Part shown: piece by piece, positions 54,774 through 63,186 of the stretch
How the letters are laid out: the number at the start of each line of letters is the position of its first letter
How positions within the stretch are numbered: position 1 is the stretch's first letter
Origin: Pseudomonas sp. DNDY-54
Lineage (GTDB): Bacteria > Pseudomonadota > Gammaproteobacteria > Pseudomonadales > Pseudomonadaceae
DNA length: 64,000 nucleotides
NCBI RefSeq assembly: GCF_019880365.1
Contig: NZ_CP082271.1
Span: forward strand, 1,736,001-1,800,000
Direction of reading: 5' to 3'
Made by a program: the position numbers and the translations under genes
Notes under the pieces: model-generated
The model's input: only the letters and a program-made list of their open reading frames with translations
Told to the model about the DNA's origin: nothing
The model's database searches: none

Positions 54774-55739
54774 CTAAGTGGCCTCGCTGGCCTCGGGTTG
54801 CAGCGCGACCTCGCGCACCAGCTCAAGTACATTGCGCGCGGCCGGAGAGAGCAGCTGCTGGTTCTTGGTGATAAGACCAAAAGCCATCAGCCCCTGGTTC
54901 AGGTCGGTGTCGATGGTGGCATCGACTTCGATCTCCGCAAGCATGCCGTAACGCGCATAGTGCGCCAGCACGTCGCGCGGTAGCACGGTCAGCATGTCGT
55001 TCTTCTCAACCAGGGTCGTCACCATCAGCAGGTTTTCGGCGTTAACGACTTTGGTTGGCGGGCGCATACCGACCCGCTGAAACAAGGCATCGAATTCCTG
55101 CCGCAACACGCTCCCTGCCGGTGGTAGCACCCAGTCGGCCGCATTCAGCTCGGCACGAGATATCGGGCCTTCGATAAAGCCCGCTCGGCCGCAAATCCGC
55201 AACGGTTCTGCGGCCAGCGGCTCGAAATGAAGGTCATGCTGCTGGCCATCGGCAACGAAGCGCGCGACCAGAAAGTCCAGTTCGCCGTCGTCGAGGATCG
55301 CCAGCAAATCACGGCTCGAACCCGTACGGATACTCAGTTCGAGACCCGGGAAACGCTGTCGGGCGCGGCTGACGACTTCAGGCAACAGATCGGCGCAGGG
55401 CGTCAGGATGGTGCCGATCCGAACATGACCTTGTTGTCCTTGGCGCAGTGCATCGACCTCGCTGTACGCATTGTCCAAGGTGTTGAGCATGCGCCTGGCA
55501 TGGCGAATCATGGCTTCGCCATAGAGCGTCGGGACCACCCCACGAGCGTGCCGCTCGAACAGCGCCACACCGAGACCCTCTTCCAGTTCCTTCAACAGCT
55601 TTGAAATGGCGGGCTGGGATATGCCCAGCCCTTCGGAGGCGCGATTGAGGTTGCCGGTGTCGCCCAACGCCACCAAAAGCGGAATGTGACGATTTTTCAG
55701 GCGGGCCCGAACGAACCAATTGCTATTGATCAGCTTCAT
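54774..55739 (-). CDS. LysR-family regulator 3 (GbpR-like)
   Basis: This LysR protein of about 321 residues has an N-terminal helix-turn-helix (about 14-75: RHIPLLVALGDTGNLNRASEGLGISQPAISKLLKELE) and an effector domain. It resembles GbpR-type regulators of galactose and pentose transport. It is divergent from the arabinonate dehydratase-like gene, and the perfect palindrome GTATCGATAC lies just upstream. An ATG three codons further upstream (55748) is also possible; neither has a strong ribosome site. Confidence 0.9.
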   Translation of the reverse strand: MKLINSNWFVRARLKNRHIPLLVALGDTGNLNRASEGLGISQPAISKLLKELEEGLGVALFERHARGVVPTLYGEAMIRHARRMLNTLDNAYSEVDALRQGQQGHVRIGTILTPCADLLPEVVSRARQRFPGLELSIRTGSSRDLLAILDDGELDFLVARFVADGQQHDLHFEPLAAEPLRICGRAGFIEGPISRAELNAADWVLPPAGSVLRQEFDALFQRVGMRPPTKVVNAENLLMVTTLVEKNDMLTVLPRDVLAHYARYGMLAEIEVDATIDTDLNQGLMAFGLITKNQQLLSPAARNVLELVREVALQPEASEAT

Positions 55740-55758
55740 GCTTGGCATATCCGTTTGA

Positions 55759-55768
55759 GTATCGATAC
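55759..55768. promoter_or_regulatory. 10-bp palindrome in LysR3 / dehydratase promoter
   Basis: GTATCGATAC is a perfect 10-bp palindrome, 20 bp upstream of the LysR3 start and about 170 bp from the dehydratase gene. It is a plausible half or core of the LysR3 binding site. It does not match the composite A/B/C sites, suggesting a separate regulon. Confidence 0.4.
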
Positions 55769-55940
55769 GGCGAGATTCAGTATTTGTTGATGATGGCTTC
55801 GCTCCCTAGTCTTTTCAACATCCGGATAGGCGATGCAGCGGCCGGGACAGCTGTTACGCCATCACGACCCGGCGGCAGCACCCCCAACAAAAAAAGTAAG
55901 GGCGACCCAGCAGGCCGACCCGACCAAGACAGGTGTATCA

Positions 55941-57677
55941 ATGATCGAAAAACGCCCCCTGCGCTCCGCTCAATGGTTCGGCACCACCGATAAGAACGGC
56001 TTCATGTACCGCAGCTGGATGAAGAATCAGGGCATTCCTGATCACGAATTTCAGGGCAAGCCGATCATTGGCATTTGCAACACCTGGTCAGAGCTGACCC
56101 CCTGCAACGCACATTTCCGCAAGATCGCCGAGCATGTGAAAAAGGGCGTGCTTGAAGCCGGCGGCTATCCCGTGGAGTTTCCGGTCTTTTCCAATGGCGA
56201 GTCGAACCTCAGACCGACCGCCATGCTGACCCGTAATCTGGCCAGCATGGATGTCGAAGAGTCGATCCGGGGGAACCCTATTGATGCGGTCGTGCTGCTC
56301 ACCGGCTGCGATAAAACAACGCCCGCACTGCTGATGGGCGCGGCAAGCTGCGACGTGCCAGCCATTGTGGTCACGGGTGGGCCGATGCTTAACGGCAAGC
56401 ACAACGGCCGCGATATCGGGGCTGGCACCATCGTTTGGCAGATGCATGAGCAGTACAAGGCAGGGCTGATCGACCTCAACGAATTCCTTTCCGCCGAGGC
56501 CGGCATGTCGCGCTCAGCGGGAACCTGCAACACCATGGGCACCGCTTCGACCATGGCCTGCATGGCCGAAGCGTTGGGTACTTCCTTACCGCACAACGCG
56601 GCGATTCCGGCTGTGGATTCACGCCGCTATGTGCTGGCGCATCTGTCGGGAATGCGTATCGTCGAGATGGTGCAGGAAGACCTGAGATTGTCGAAGGTGC
56701 TGACCAAAGCGGCGTTTGAAAATGCCATTCGCGTCAACGCTGCCATCGGTGGATCAACCAATGCGGTGATTCACCTCAAGGCCATCGCCGGTCGGATGGG
56801 TGTCGCGCTCGACCTGAATGACTGGACGCGCATCGGTCGCGGCATGCCGACCATTGTTGATCTGCAACCCTCCGGACGGTTTCTGATGGAGGAGTTCTAC
56901 TATGCCGGCGGCTTGCCGGCGGTGATTCGACGGCTAGGCGAGAACAGCCTGCTTCCCAATCCGGATGCCTTGACGGTCAATGGCAAGTCGCTGTGGGAAA
57001 ACTGCGCCCAGGCGCCCATTTATGGGCAGGACGAGGTCATCCGCCCGCTGGACAATCCGTTGCGTGAGGATGGCGGAATCTGTGTGTTGCGCGGCAATCT
57101 GGCGCCCAGCGGCGCAGTGCTCAAGCCGTCCGCGGCCACCGCGAGCCTGATGAAACATCGAGGCCGCGCGGTCGTCTTCGAAGACTTCGATGACTACAAA
57201 GCGCGCATCGCCGACCCGGAACTGGACGTGGACGAAACCTGCGTGCTGGTGATGAAGAACTGCGGACCCAAGGGGTATCCCGGTATGGCCGAGGTCGGCA
57301 ACATGGGCCTGCCGCCGAAGGTGCTTGCGAAAGGTATCACCGACATGGTGCGGATTTCCGATGCCCGCATGAGCGGCACGGCCTACGGCACAGTGGTGTT
57401 GCATGTCGCGCCGGAGGCGGCTGCTGGCGGGCCGCTGGCGGTGGTGCGAAATGGCGATTTCATTGAACTGGACTGCTTCGCGGGCCGGCTGCATCTCGAC
57501 ATCCCTGAGGCCGAGTTGCAGGCGCGCCTGGCGGATTGGCATCCCCCAAAAGGGTTGCTGTGGGACGGCGGATACCGGCGGCTGTTTGTTGAACACGTCC
57601 TGCAGGCGGACGAAGGGTGCGATTTCGACTTCTTGGTTGGTTGCCGCGGCGCGGAGGTGCCCCGGCACTCTCACTGA
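55941..57677 (+). CDS. L-arabinonate dehydratase-like (IlvD/Edd family)
   Basis: This 578-residue aldonate dehydratase is of the L-arabinonate/galactonate type (IlvD/Edd family, about 579 residues in Rhizobium). Fe-S ligands are C55 (LTPCNAHF), C123 (TGCDKTTPA) and C196 (GTCNTMGTA). The start MIEKRPLRSAQWF at 55941 is chosen over an in-frame ATG at 55833 because family members begin here. It is distinct from the XylD-like gene (different N-terminus, shorter). Product is a 2-keto-3-deoxy aldonate that would feed the GguC-like or XylX-like step. Confidence 0.88.
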   Translation: MIEKRPLRSAQWFGTTDKNGFMYRSWMKNQGIPDHEFQGKPIIGICNTWSELTPCNAHFRKIAEHVKKGVLEAGGYPVEFPVFSNGESNLRPTAMLTRNLASMDVEESIRGNPIDAVVLLTGCDKTTPALLMGAASCDVPAIVVTGGPMLNGKHNGRDIGAGTIVWQMHEQYKAGLIDLNEFLSAEAGMSRSAGTCNTMGTASTMACMAEALGTSLPHNAAIPAVDSRRYVLAHLSGMRIVEMVQEDLRLSKVLTKAAFENAIRVNAAIGGSTNAVIHLKAIAGRMGVALDLNDWTRIGRGMPTIVDLQPSGRFLMEEFYYAGGLPAVIRRLGENSLLPNPDALTVNGKSLWENCAQAPIYGQDEVIRPLDNPLREDGGICVLRGNLAPSGAVLKPSAATASLMKHRGRAVVFEDFDDYKARIADPELDVDETCVLVMKNCGPKGYPGMAEVGNMGLPPKVLAKGITDMVRISDARMSGTAYGTVVLHVAPEAAAGGPLAVVRNGDFIELDCFAGRLHLDIPEAELQARLADWHPPKGLLWDGGYRRLFVEHVLQADEGCDFDFLVGCRGAEVPRHSH

Positions 57678-57712
57678 TGCGGTGTCCCCGTCGCCACGCG
57701 AGTGCGTTGTGG

Positions 57713-58624
57713 TCAGCGCGACTGTCCTGGGGGATGCGGTGCATCGGGTATGGTCGTCGGGGCGATGCTGACGGCGGGGACCTTCAAACGACTGGTTATC
57801 ACCGAGGCCAGGATGATCAAGGCACCGCCGAACAACATCCCCAGCGTTGGCTGCTCGTTGAACAGCCACCAGGCGAACGCGATGCCATACACCGGTTCCA
57901 GCGCGAAAATTACCGAGGTCGTGCGGGCTTTCAGTACCTTCAGGCTGGCGACGAACAAGCTGTGAGCGAGGCCGGTACAGAAAACCCCAAGCAGCGCCAG
58001 CCACAGCCAGTCGAGTGGCGGGATTGAGGGCAGTGACGTCCAGGTGAACGGTAAAAGGCATAACAGGATGGTGCCGTTCTGCCAGAGCGCCGCCTGGACC
58101 GGGTCGACGCCGCGGGTGATGGCGCGATTGAGCAACGAGAGCAGGGCGAACATCAGGCCTGACGAAATGCCGTACAACAGACCCAGCGTGCTTTCACTCG
58201 CCAGATCGAACTGCGGCGTGACCAACAGCAATCCGACGCATACGAGTGCCACCATGCCGAACTCGATGGGTCGGGTGCGCTCTCGAAACAGCAACCCTTC
58301 TAGTAGCACGGTAAAGGCGGGAAAGCTGGCAAAACCCAGCGTGGCGATGCCGACACCGGCTGTCTTGACGGCGATGAAGAAGGTGAGCCAGTGGCCACCG
58401 AGCAGTAGCCCGCCAAGCAGCAGACCGGCCCGTTGGCGAATGCTTGGGTGAGCGCCATTGCGACGGAAAAACTGGGCGGCCAAAAGCAGCGCAGCCACCG
58501 CGAAACCCGCGCGGCCCATCGTGATGATCAGGGGAGTGCTTTCGGCCAGCTTGCCGAATACGCCTGATAGCCCGAACATCAGCGCGCCGAAATGGATCGC
58601 GAGCAAGGCGTTGCGATGGGTCAT
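57713..58624 (-). CDS. EamA/DMT-superfamily transporter 2
   Basis: A 303-residue protein with ten helices in two EamA repeats, beginning LLAIHFGALMFGLSGVFGKLAE and containing GFASFPAFTVLLEGLLFRER. Export of a small metabolite is likely, substrate unknown. It converges on the arabinonate dehydratase gene, 35 bp away, and has an AraC gene 150 bp upstream on the same strand, a common pairing for DMT exporters. Confidence 0.9.
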   Translation of the reverse strand: MTHRNALLAIHFGALMFGLSGVFGKLAESTPLIITMGRAGFAVAALLLAAQFFRRNGAHPSIRQRAGLLLGGLLLGGHWLTFFIAVKTAGVGIATLGFASFPAFTVLLEGLLFRERTRPIEFGMVALVCVGLLLVTPQFDLASESTLGLLYGISSGLMFALLSLLNRAITRGVDPVQAALWQNGTILLCLLPFTWTSLPSIPPLDWLWLALLGVFCTGLAHSLFVASLKVLKARTTSVIFALEPVYGIAFAWWLFNEQPTLGMLFGGALIILASVITSRLKVPAVSIAPTTIPDAPHPPGQSR

Positions 58625-58774
58625 GGCTTGGATTTCGCTGCTGATCGCATGCGTTGCGTGAATTGCATAGAAGGGTCTGACTGAATCATGAGGCCTCGCG
58701 ATAGGGTGCGTTGGGGCATCACATGTGGCACGGAGCAGTCATGATGGAGCACGCGAGACAAACTGTCTGTCGCG

Positions 58775-59542
58775 TCACTCGCGGGATTTGTCGCGCCCCT
58801 CGCGTCTGATGGCGCGGGGTGTGGTGTCGAACTGTCGATTGAGCGCTGCGGTGAAGGCGCTCTGCGATGCGTATCCGACGCGAAGGGCTATCTCGCCGAC
58901 CGCCAACGGGGTACTCAGCAGCAACTGACGCCCCTGCTGCAAGCGGCGCAGTCGGATGAACGCTTGTGGCGTGTACCCTGTTTCGCTGACGAAGCGTGCA
59001 TGGAAGCGCTGCACGGAAAGCCCGGCCAGACGGGCAAGATCCCGGACCTCGAGGGGGTGTGCCAGGTGGCGGTCAATATGAGTCTCAAGCGCGGCCAGCG
59101 GGAGCAGCTGGCTCTCCTTGATCGGCTCGCAGCCAGCCGCAAGGCTGGCCAATAACAACGTGGCGCCTTGGTGGCTTATGACCGGATCGTTGATCGGGCT
59201 CGCTGAAAGCCAACTGACAAGCTGGCTCTGGGCCGGGCTCAGGCGCAGCGCAGCGGGTTGTTCCAGTAACCGCTGCGCGGAATCAGCGTGATGGCCGAGG
59301 TGCTGCTGAAGCCAGACCCGGTCTGGAATATCCACGACCAGACACGCGCTGCCGTCGGCGCTGTGGCAGGCATGGCGCGCTTCGCTAGGCACCACCGCGA
59401 GCAGCTGCTGATGGATACGACTGCCTTGGCCATTGATTTCGAAATCCAGCTGGCCACGCAGGCCGAACACTAGCTGGGTGTGCTGATGGCTGTGGATGAT
59501 CGGGTCATGATTGTAATGGCGCAAGGACAGGATAGGCGGCAT
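58775..59542 (-). CDS. AraC-family transcriptional regulator
   Basis: This 255-residue regulator has an N-terminal cupin-like sensor domain (HYNHDPIIHSHQHTQLVFGLRGQLDF) and a C-terminal pair of helix-turn-helix motifs (LARLAGLSVQRFHARFVSETGYTPQAFIRLRRL and VGEIALRVGYASQSAFTAALNRQF). It lies directly upstream of the EamA gene in the same orientation and probably controls it. No operator was identified. Confidence 0.9.
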   Translation of the reverse strand: MPPILSLRHYNHDPIIHSHQHTQLVFGLRGQLDFEINGQGSRIHQQLLAVVPSEARHACHSADGSACLVVDIPDRVWLQQHLGHHADSAQRLLEQPAALRLSPAQSQLVSWLSASPINDPVISHQGATLLLASLAAGCEPIKESQLLPLAALETHIDRHLAHPLEVRDLARLAGLSVQRFHARFVSETGYTPQAFIRLRRLQQGRQLLLSTPLAVGEIALRVGYASQSAFTAALNRQFDTTPRAIRREGRDKSRE

Positions 59543-59614
59543 GGGTGACCTCGAGTGCTTGCGCTAGTGGAGCTGACGGTGAAGATGGCGTGACACCTGA
59601 ACGCTGTCGACAGG

Positions 59615-61003
59615 TTACATGATGACCTTGTCGCGAAGCTTCTCGGCGGCCTGATTGAGCGCTTGTATGACGCGCTCTTTGTCGAAGTTCTGCACGCCGT
59701 TGGTGTCCAGGTACATCGAAAAGCCCGGCAGCTCATGCTCAACGAAGCTGTTGGTCGCGCCGAGATCCCGGCGGAAATCCACGACCTGATAGATCTGGAC
59801 CGGCCGCGTGAACCCTTTGACGGTTATCTGGCCCTTGTCGCGGCACATGATGACGTCTTTGACCAACGAATAAGTTTCGTGGGAAATCAGGATTTCTCCG
59901 GCTTCGGCCGAACTCTCCAACCGGCTGGCCAGGTTCACTTCGCGGCCAATGATGGTGTAGTCCATGCGAGTGTCGGCACCGAAGTTGCCGACCGTGCAGT
60001 AGCCAGTATTGATCCCCATGCGGATTTCCATCGGCTTGGTAATGCCTTGGGCGCGCCACTGCTGTCGAAGTACCTTCATATGCTTGCGCATGGCGATGGC
60101 CATCGAGACGGCCGCCACCGCATCCTTTTTCGCTCCCTGGGTGGCAGGGTCACCGAAGAACACCATCACGCAGTCGCCTACGAACTTGTCGATAGTGCCA
60201 CCGTACTTCAGCGTGATCTTCGACATCTCATTGAGGTAGGTGTTGAGCAGATCGGTGAGCGCTTCAGCCTCCAATTCTTCGGCGAGTTCAGTGAAGCCTT
60301 TGATGTCCGAGAAGAACACCGTCAGTTTCTTGCGCTGGGTTTCCAGGCGCACGCTGCGTTTGCCAGAGAAGATCGACTCCCACACTTGAGGCGACAGGTA
60401 CTTCGCCAGATTGCGTGCCAACCGTGCGGCCTTGGCCTGTTCGGCCTCCACCGCGCTGCGCGCCTGTGCCAACCGTATGCCTTGCTGGTGCACATAGTAG
60501 GCCGTGACACAGATATAGACCGTAGTGAACAGAATGCTGACGGAGGACACCAGGACCGGAGTCGTGCTGTCGAATTGCAAGGGCACCAGCAAGCTGGTCA
60601 GCCCGACCCCGATCGTGACCATCAGCATAGTCATCAGAAAGTGGCGCAGGCTGCCGATGACCAGCGCACTGAAGCCCAGCGTTAGCAAAAACATCAGGCT
60701 GGGTACCAGCGCGCATCCGAGCAGCACAATACCTGCGCCCGCATTCAGGGCGTCGAGGCATAGAAGGGTTTGCGAGGTTTGCTCGGGGTGTTGCCGCTTG
60801 AAGCGATAGCTCAGGTGATAGGCGAAATGCGGGTAGAGGAGCGTGTAAGGCACCAGCCACAACAAGTTGAGCGAAAATTGCTGGGTATAAACACCGGCAG
60901 CGAGCGTGGCGGCGCAGGTCAGATAAGCAAAAACCCGTGCGTAATACTCGCGCAAGGGACGAGTAGCGAGGCCGTTGCGCCGTTCACCGGTCACGGTTGA
61001 CAT
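59615..61003 (-). CDS. cyaB: Class III adenylate cyclase with MASE2 domain (CyaB-like)
   Basis: It makes cAMP from ATP and in P. aeruginosa CyaB feeds the Vfr virulence and type IV pilus circuit. The 462 residues include about six membrane helices of a MASE2 sensor region (about 22-165), a helical linker (RLAQARSAVEAEQAKAARLARNLAKYLS, which begins the catalytic unit), then the class III catalytic domain with metal-binding D233 (FSDIKGF) and D277 (IDKFVGD). The substrate-recognition and transition-state residues follow in MRMGINTGYCTVGNFG and TIIGREVNLASRLE. The length equals P. aeruginosa CyaB. The start ATG at 61003 is preferred over one at 61042. Confidence 0.93.
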   Translation of the reverse strand: MSTVTGERRNGLATRPLREYYARVFAYLTCAATLAAGVYTQQFSLNLLWLVPYTLLYPHFAYHLSYRFKRQHPEQTSQTLLCLDALNAGAGIVLLGCALVPSLMFLLTLGFSALVIGSLRHFLMTMLMVTIGVGLTSLLVPLQFDSTTPVLVSSVSILFTTVYICVTAYYVHQQGIRLAQARSAVEAEQAKAARLARNLAKYLSPQVWESIFSGKRSVRLETQRKKLTVFFSDIKGFTELAEELEAEALTDLLNTYLNEMSKITLKYGGTIDKFVGDCVMVFFGDPATQGAKKDAVAAVSMAIAMRKHMKVLRQQWRAQGITKPMEIRMGINTGYCTVGNFGADTRMDYTIIGREVNLASRLESSAEAGEILISHETYSLVKDVIMCRDKGQITVKGFTRPVQIYQVVDFRRDLGATNSFVEHELPGFSMYLDTNGVQNFDKERVIQALNQAAEKLRDKVIM

Positions 61004-61176
61004 TATGATTACTATCCCTGAATGGTACCGGCGCTCTGGCAAGCGCCGTTGGAGTCAGCAGCGCCACGACCGGCGCTGGCCCGGCGATCATAACCAAGTC
61101 GCCACCATTGCGCCAAACCGCCCGTCCAATCCGTGACGGGCTGCGGTTACGGGCCGGAAGAGACCCGGTTCCGTCG

Positions 61177-61494
61177 TCAGAATCGAATCTTTCCAGTGAG
61201 CATGTCTTTGAGCATCACCCAGTCGCCCAGAAAGCTGTAGAGCGGGTACTGAAAGGTGGCCGGGCGGTTTTTCTCGAAGATGAAGTGGCCAACCCAGGCA
61301 AAGCCGTAACCGGCCAGAGGCATCGCCAGCAGCCATAACCAATGTTGGCTGATCAGTGCGTAAGCCAGGATGGCGATTACCAGCAAACTACCGACATAGT
61401 GCAGTCGCCGGCAGGTGGGGTTGCTGTGCTCGGCCAGATAGAACGGATAGAACTCTGCGAAGCGGGTGAAACGTTCGGCGGTTTGCGTGCTCAT
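61177..61494 (-). CDS. Mpo1/DUF962-family membrane protein
   Basis: This 105-residue protein has two membrane helices (about 34-52 and 55-72). Family pattern: FYPFYLAEHSNPTCRRLHYVG, with the HxxxCRRLHxxG-type motif, and GHFIFEKNRPATFQYPLYS. The yeast homologue Mpo1 is an iron-dependent dioxygenase that shortens 2-hydroxy fatty acids; the His residues are retained (H near 18, 29 and 65), so such chemistry is possible but unproven. The start at 61494 has a perfect AGGAGG; an upstream in-frame start is rejected. Confidence 0.88.
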   Translation of the reverse strand: MSTQTAERFTRFAEFYPFYLAEHSNPTCRRLHYVGSLLVIAILAYALISQHWLWLLAMPLAGYGFAWVGHFIFEKNRPATFQYPLYSFLGDWVMLKDMLTGKIRF

Positions 61495-61755
61495 GCCGCA
61501 CCTCCTGTCATTGTCGTCACGGCAGTCTATGTTCGTTGACGTCTTTTGACCATCGGCGACGGCCATCAGCTTCATTGCTTCGTGCTTGCCCTCCATTGGG
61601 TAAACCTCAGCGGAGTTCTCTGCCGAAACGTGTCGCTATTGACACTGCCAGGCCGGAACTTGTGTTGCGGGAAGAGGGCCTTAGCTTTCAGAATTCTCGA
61701 TGCATGGCATGCACATGCCGGCGCCTCATGAATACCCACTTAAGGAAACCCCGCT

Positions 61756-62685
61756 TTGGCCAGTAGCCTGCTTGCCCTGATTGACGATATCGCGACGATC
61801 CTGGACGACGTGTCTGTGATGACCAAGATCGCCGCAAAGAAAACGGCGGGTGTATTGGGTGACGACCTCGCGCTGAATGCTCAACAGGTCACTGGCGTTA
61901 AAGCCGACCGGGAACTGCCCGTGGTTTGGGCCGTGGCCAAGGGGTCGATGCGAAACAAGCTGATCCTGGTGCCAGCAGCTCTGCTGATCAGCGCGTTCAT
62001 ACCCTGGGCGATCACCCCGTTGCTGATGTTTGGCGGCGCGTTTCTCTGTTTTGAGGGTTTCGAGAAGCTTGCGCATCGCTTCCTGCATCGCGACGACAAT
62101 CACCACGAAGAGCAATTGAAGGCACTGGCAGACCCGAGCGTCGACATGGTCGCTTTCGAGAAAGACAAGATCAGTGGTGCGGTACGCACGGACTTCATTC
62201 TGTCAGCCGAAATCATCGCCATCACCCTTGGCACCGTGGCTGCGGCATCCTTCATCGAGCAAGTGGCGGTACTCGCAGGCATCGCGATGATCATGACGAT
62301 CGGCGTGTATGGGCTGGTGGCCGGCATCGTGAAGCTGGACGATGCCGGCCTGGCATTGAGCCAACGCGCCAATAGCGGCGCGCAGGCGATCGGGAGGGGA
62401 GTTCTCGCGGTTGCGCCATGGCTGATGAAATCCTTGTCGGTGATTGGCACGGCGGCCATGTTCATGGTCGGCGGCGGTATCCTCACTCACGGTATCCAGG
62501 CCATTCACCATTTCATCCAGAACACCGCGGAAAACACGGTCGCGCTGCCCTATATCGGCTCAGTGTTAGCCGGGTTGCTGCCGACGCTGCTGGACGCCGC
62601 CTTCGGCATCCTCGTCGGCGGCCTGGTATTCGCTGCGGTTACGCTGGGCGCCCGGCTGTTCAAGCGCAAGGCCAACGCCGCCTGA
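61756..62685 (+). CDS. DUF808-family membrane protein (YedI-like)
   Basis: This 309-residue inner-membrane protein has about seven to eight helices. The N-terminus ASSLLALIDDIATILDDVSVMTKIAAKKTAGVLGDDLALNA-type cytosolic segment and EGFEKLAHRFLHR are typical of DUF808. It begins with TTG at 61756, with AAGGAA about 9 nt before it; no in-frame ATG nearby would preserve the conserved N-terminus. Function unknown. Confidence 0.85.
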   Translation: MASSLLALIDDIATILDDVSVMTKIAAKKTAGVLGDDLALNAQQVTGVKADRELPVVWAVAKGSMRNKLILVPAALLISAFIPWAITPLLMFGGAFLCFEGFEKLAHRFLHRDDNHHEEQLKALADPSVDMVAFEKDKISGAVRTDFILSAEIIAITLGTVAAASFIEQVAVLAGIAMIMTIGVYGLVAGIVKLDDAGLALSQRANSGAQAIGRGVLAVAPWLMKSLSVIGTAAMFMVGGGILTHGIQAIHHFIQNTAENTVALPYIGSVLAGLLPTLLDAAFGILVGGLVFAAVTLGARLFKRKANAA

Positions 62686-62737
62686 ATGCGGCGAATCCAA
62701 GCCTGAGCCGTTAATCGTTAACTGTCAGGGGAGCAAC

Positions 62738-63181
62738 ATGATGGATGCATTCATGCAGGCCGCGATAGAAGAGGCGGAGAAGGGGTTGGCCGAAGGCGGG
62801 ATTCCCATTGGGTCAGTGATCGTCCACCGCGGGCAAATCATTGGTCGGGGGCACAACCGTCGGGTGCAGCAGGGTAGCGCCGTGTTGCATGGGGAGATGG
62901 ATGCGTTCGAGAACGCCGGCCGGCAACCGGCCAGCGTTTACGCGAACTCTGTTCTGTACACCACGCTATCGCCTTGCTCGATGTGCAGCGGGGCGATCCT
63001 GCTCTACGGTATTCCCAAGGTCGTCATCGGCGAGAACCAGACCTTCATGGGCGAGGAGTTGTGGTTGCGTGGTCGCGGCGTTGAGGTCGACGTACTGCAG
63101 GATGCGCGATGCGTTGAAATGATGCGCCGCTTCATCGCCAGCAGCCCCGAGTTGTGGAACGAGGACATCGGCGAGTCCTGA
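62738..63181 (+). CDS. Nucleoside/cytosine deaminase-like protein (yeast Fcy1 type)
   Basis: This 147-residue zinc deaminase has the catalytic motif HGEMDAFE (His Zn ligand and proton-shuttle Glu) followed by SPCSMCSGAI with the Cys pair. The C-terminus (GIPKVVIGENQTFMGEELWLRGRGVEVDV and the ending ELWNEDIGE) strongly recalls the yeast cytosine deaminase Fcy1 rather than E. coli CodA, which is an unrelated fold. Likely action is deamination of cytosine or a related base. GGGGAG precedes a double ATG. The stop is 5 bp from the convergent trkH stop. Confidence 0.9.
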   Translation: MMDAFMQAAIEEAEKGLAEGGIPIGSVIVHRGQIIGRGHNRRVQQGSAVLHGEMDAFENAGRQPASVYANSVLYTTLSPCSMCSGAILLYGIPKVVIGENQTFMGEELWLRGRGVEVDVLQDARCVEMMRRFIASSPELWNEDIGES

Positions 63182-63186
63182 TCGAG

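Noticed and set aside
56934..58061. Long 375-codon antisense frame over the arabinonate dehydratase and EamA genes
   Set aside because: It spans two convergent real genes and resembles no protein; both sense genes carry full family motifs.
59663..60685. 340-codon frame antisense to cyaB
   Set aside because: A shadow of the cyclase; no domain, no ribosome site, composition untypical of a protein.
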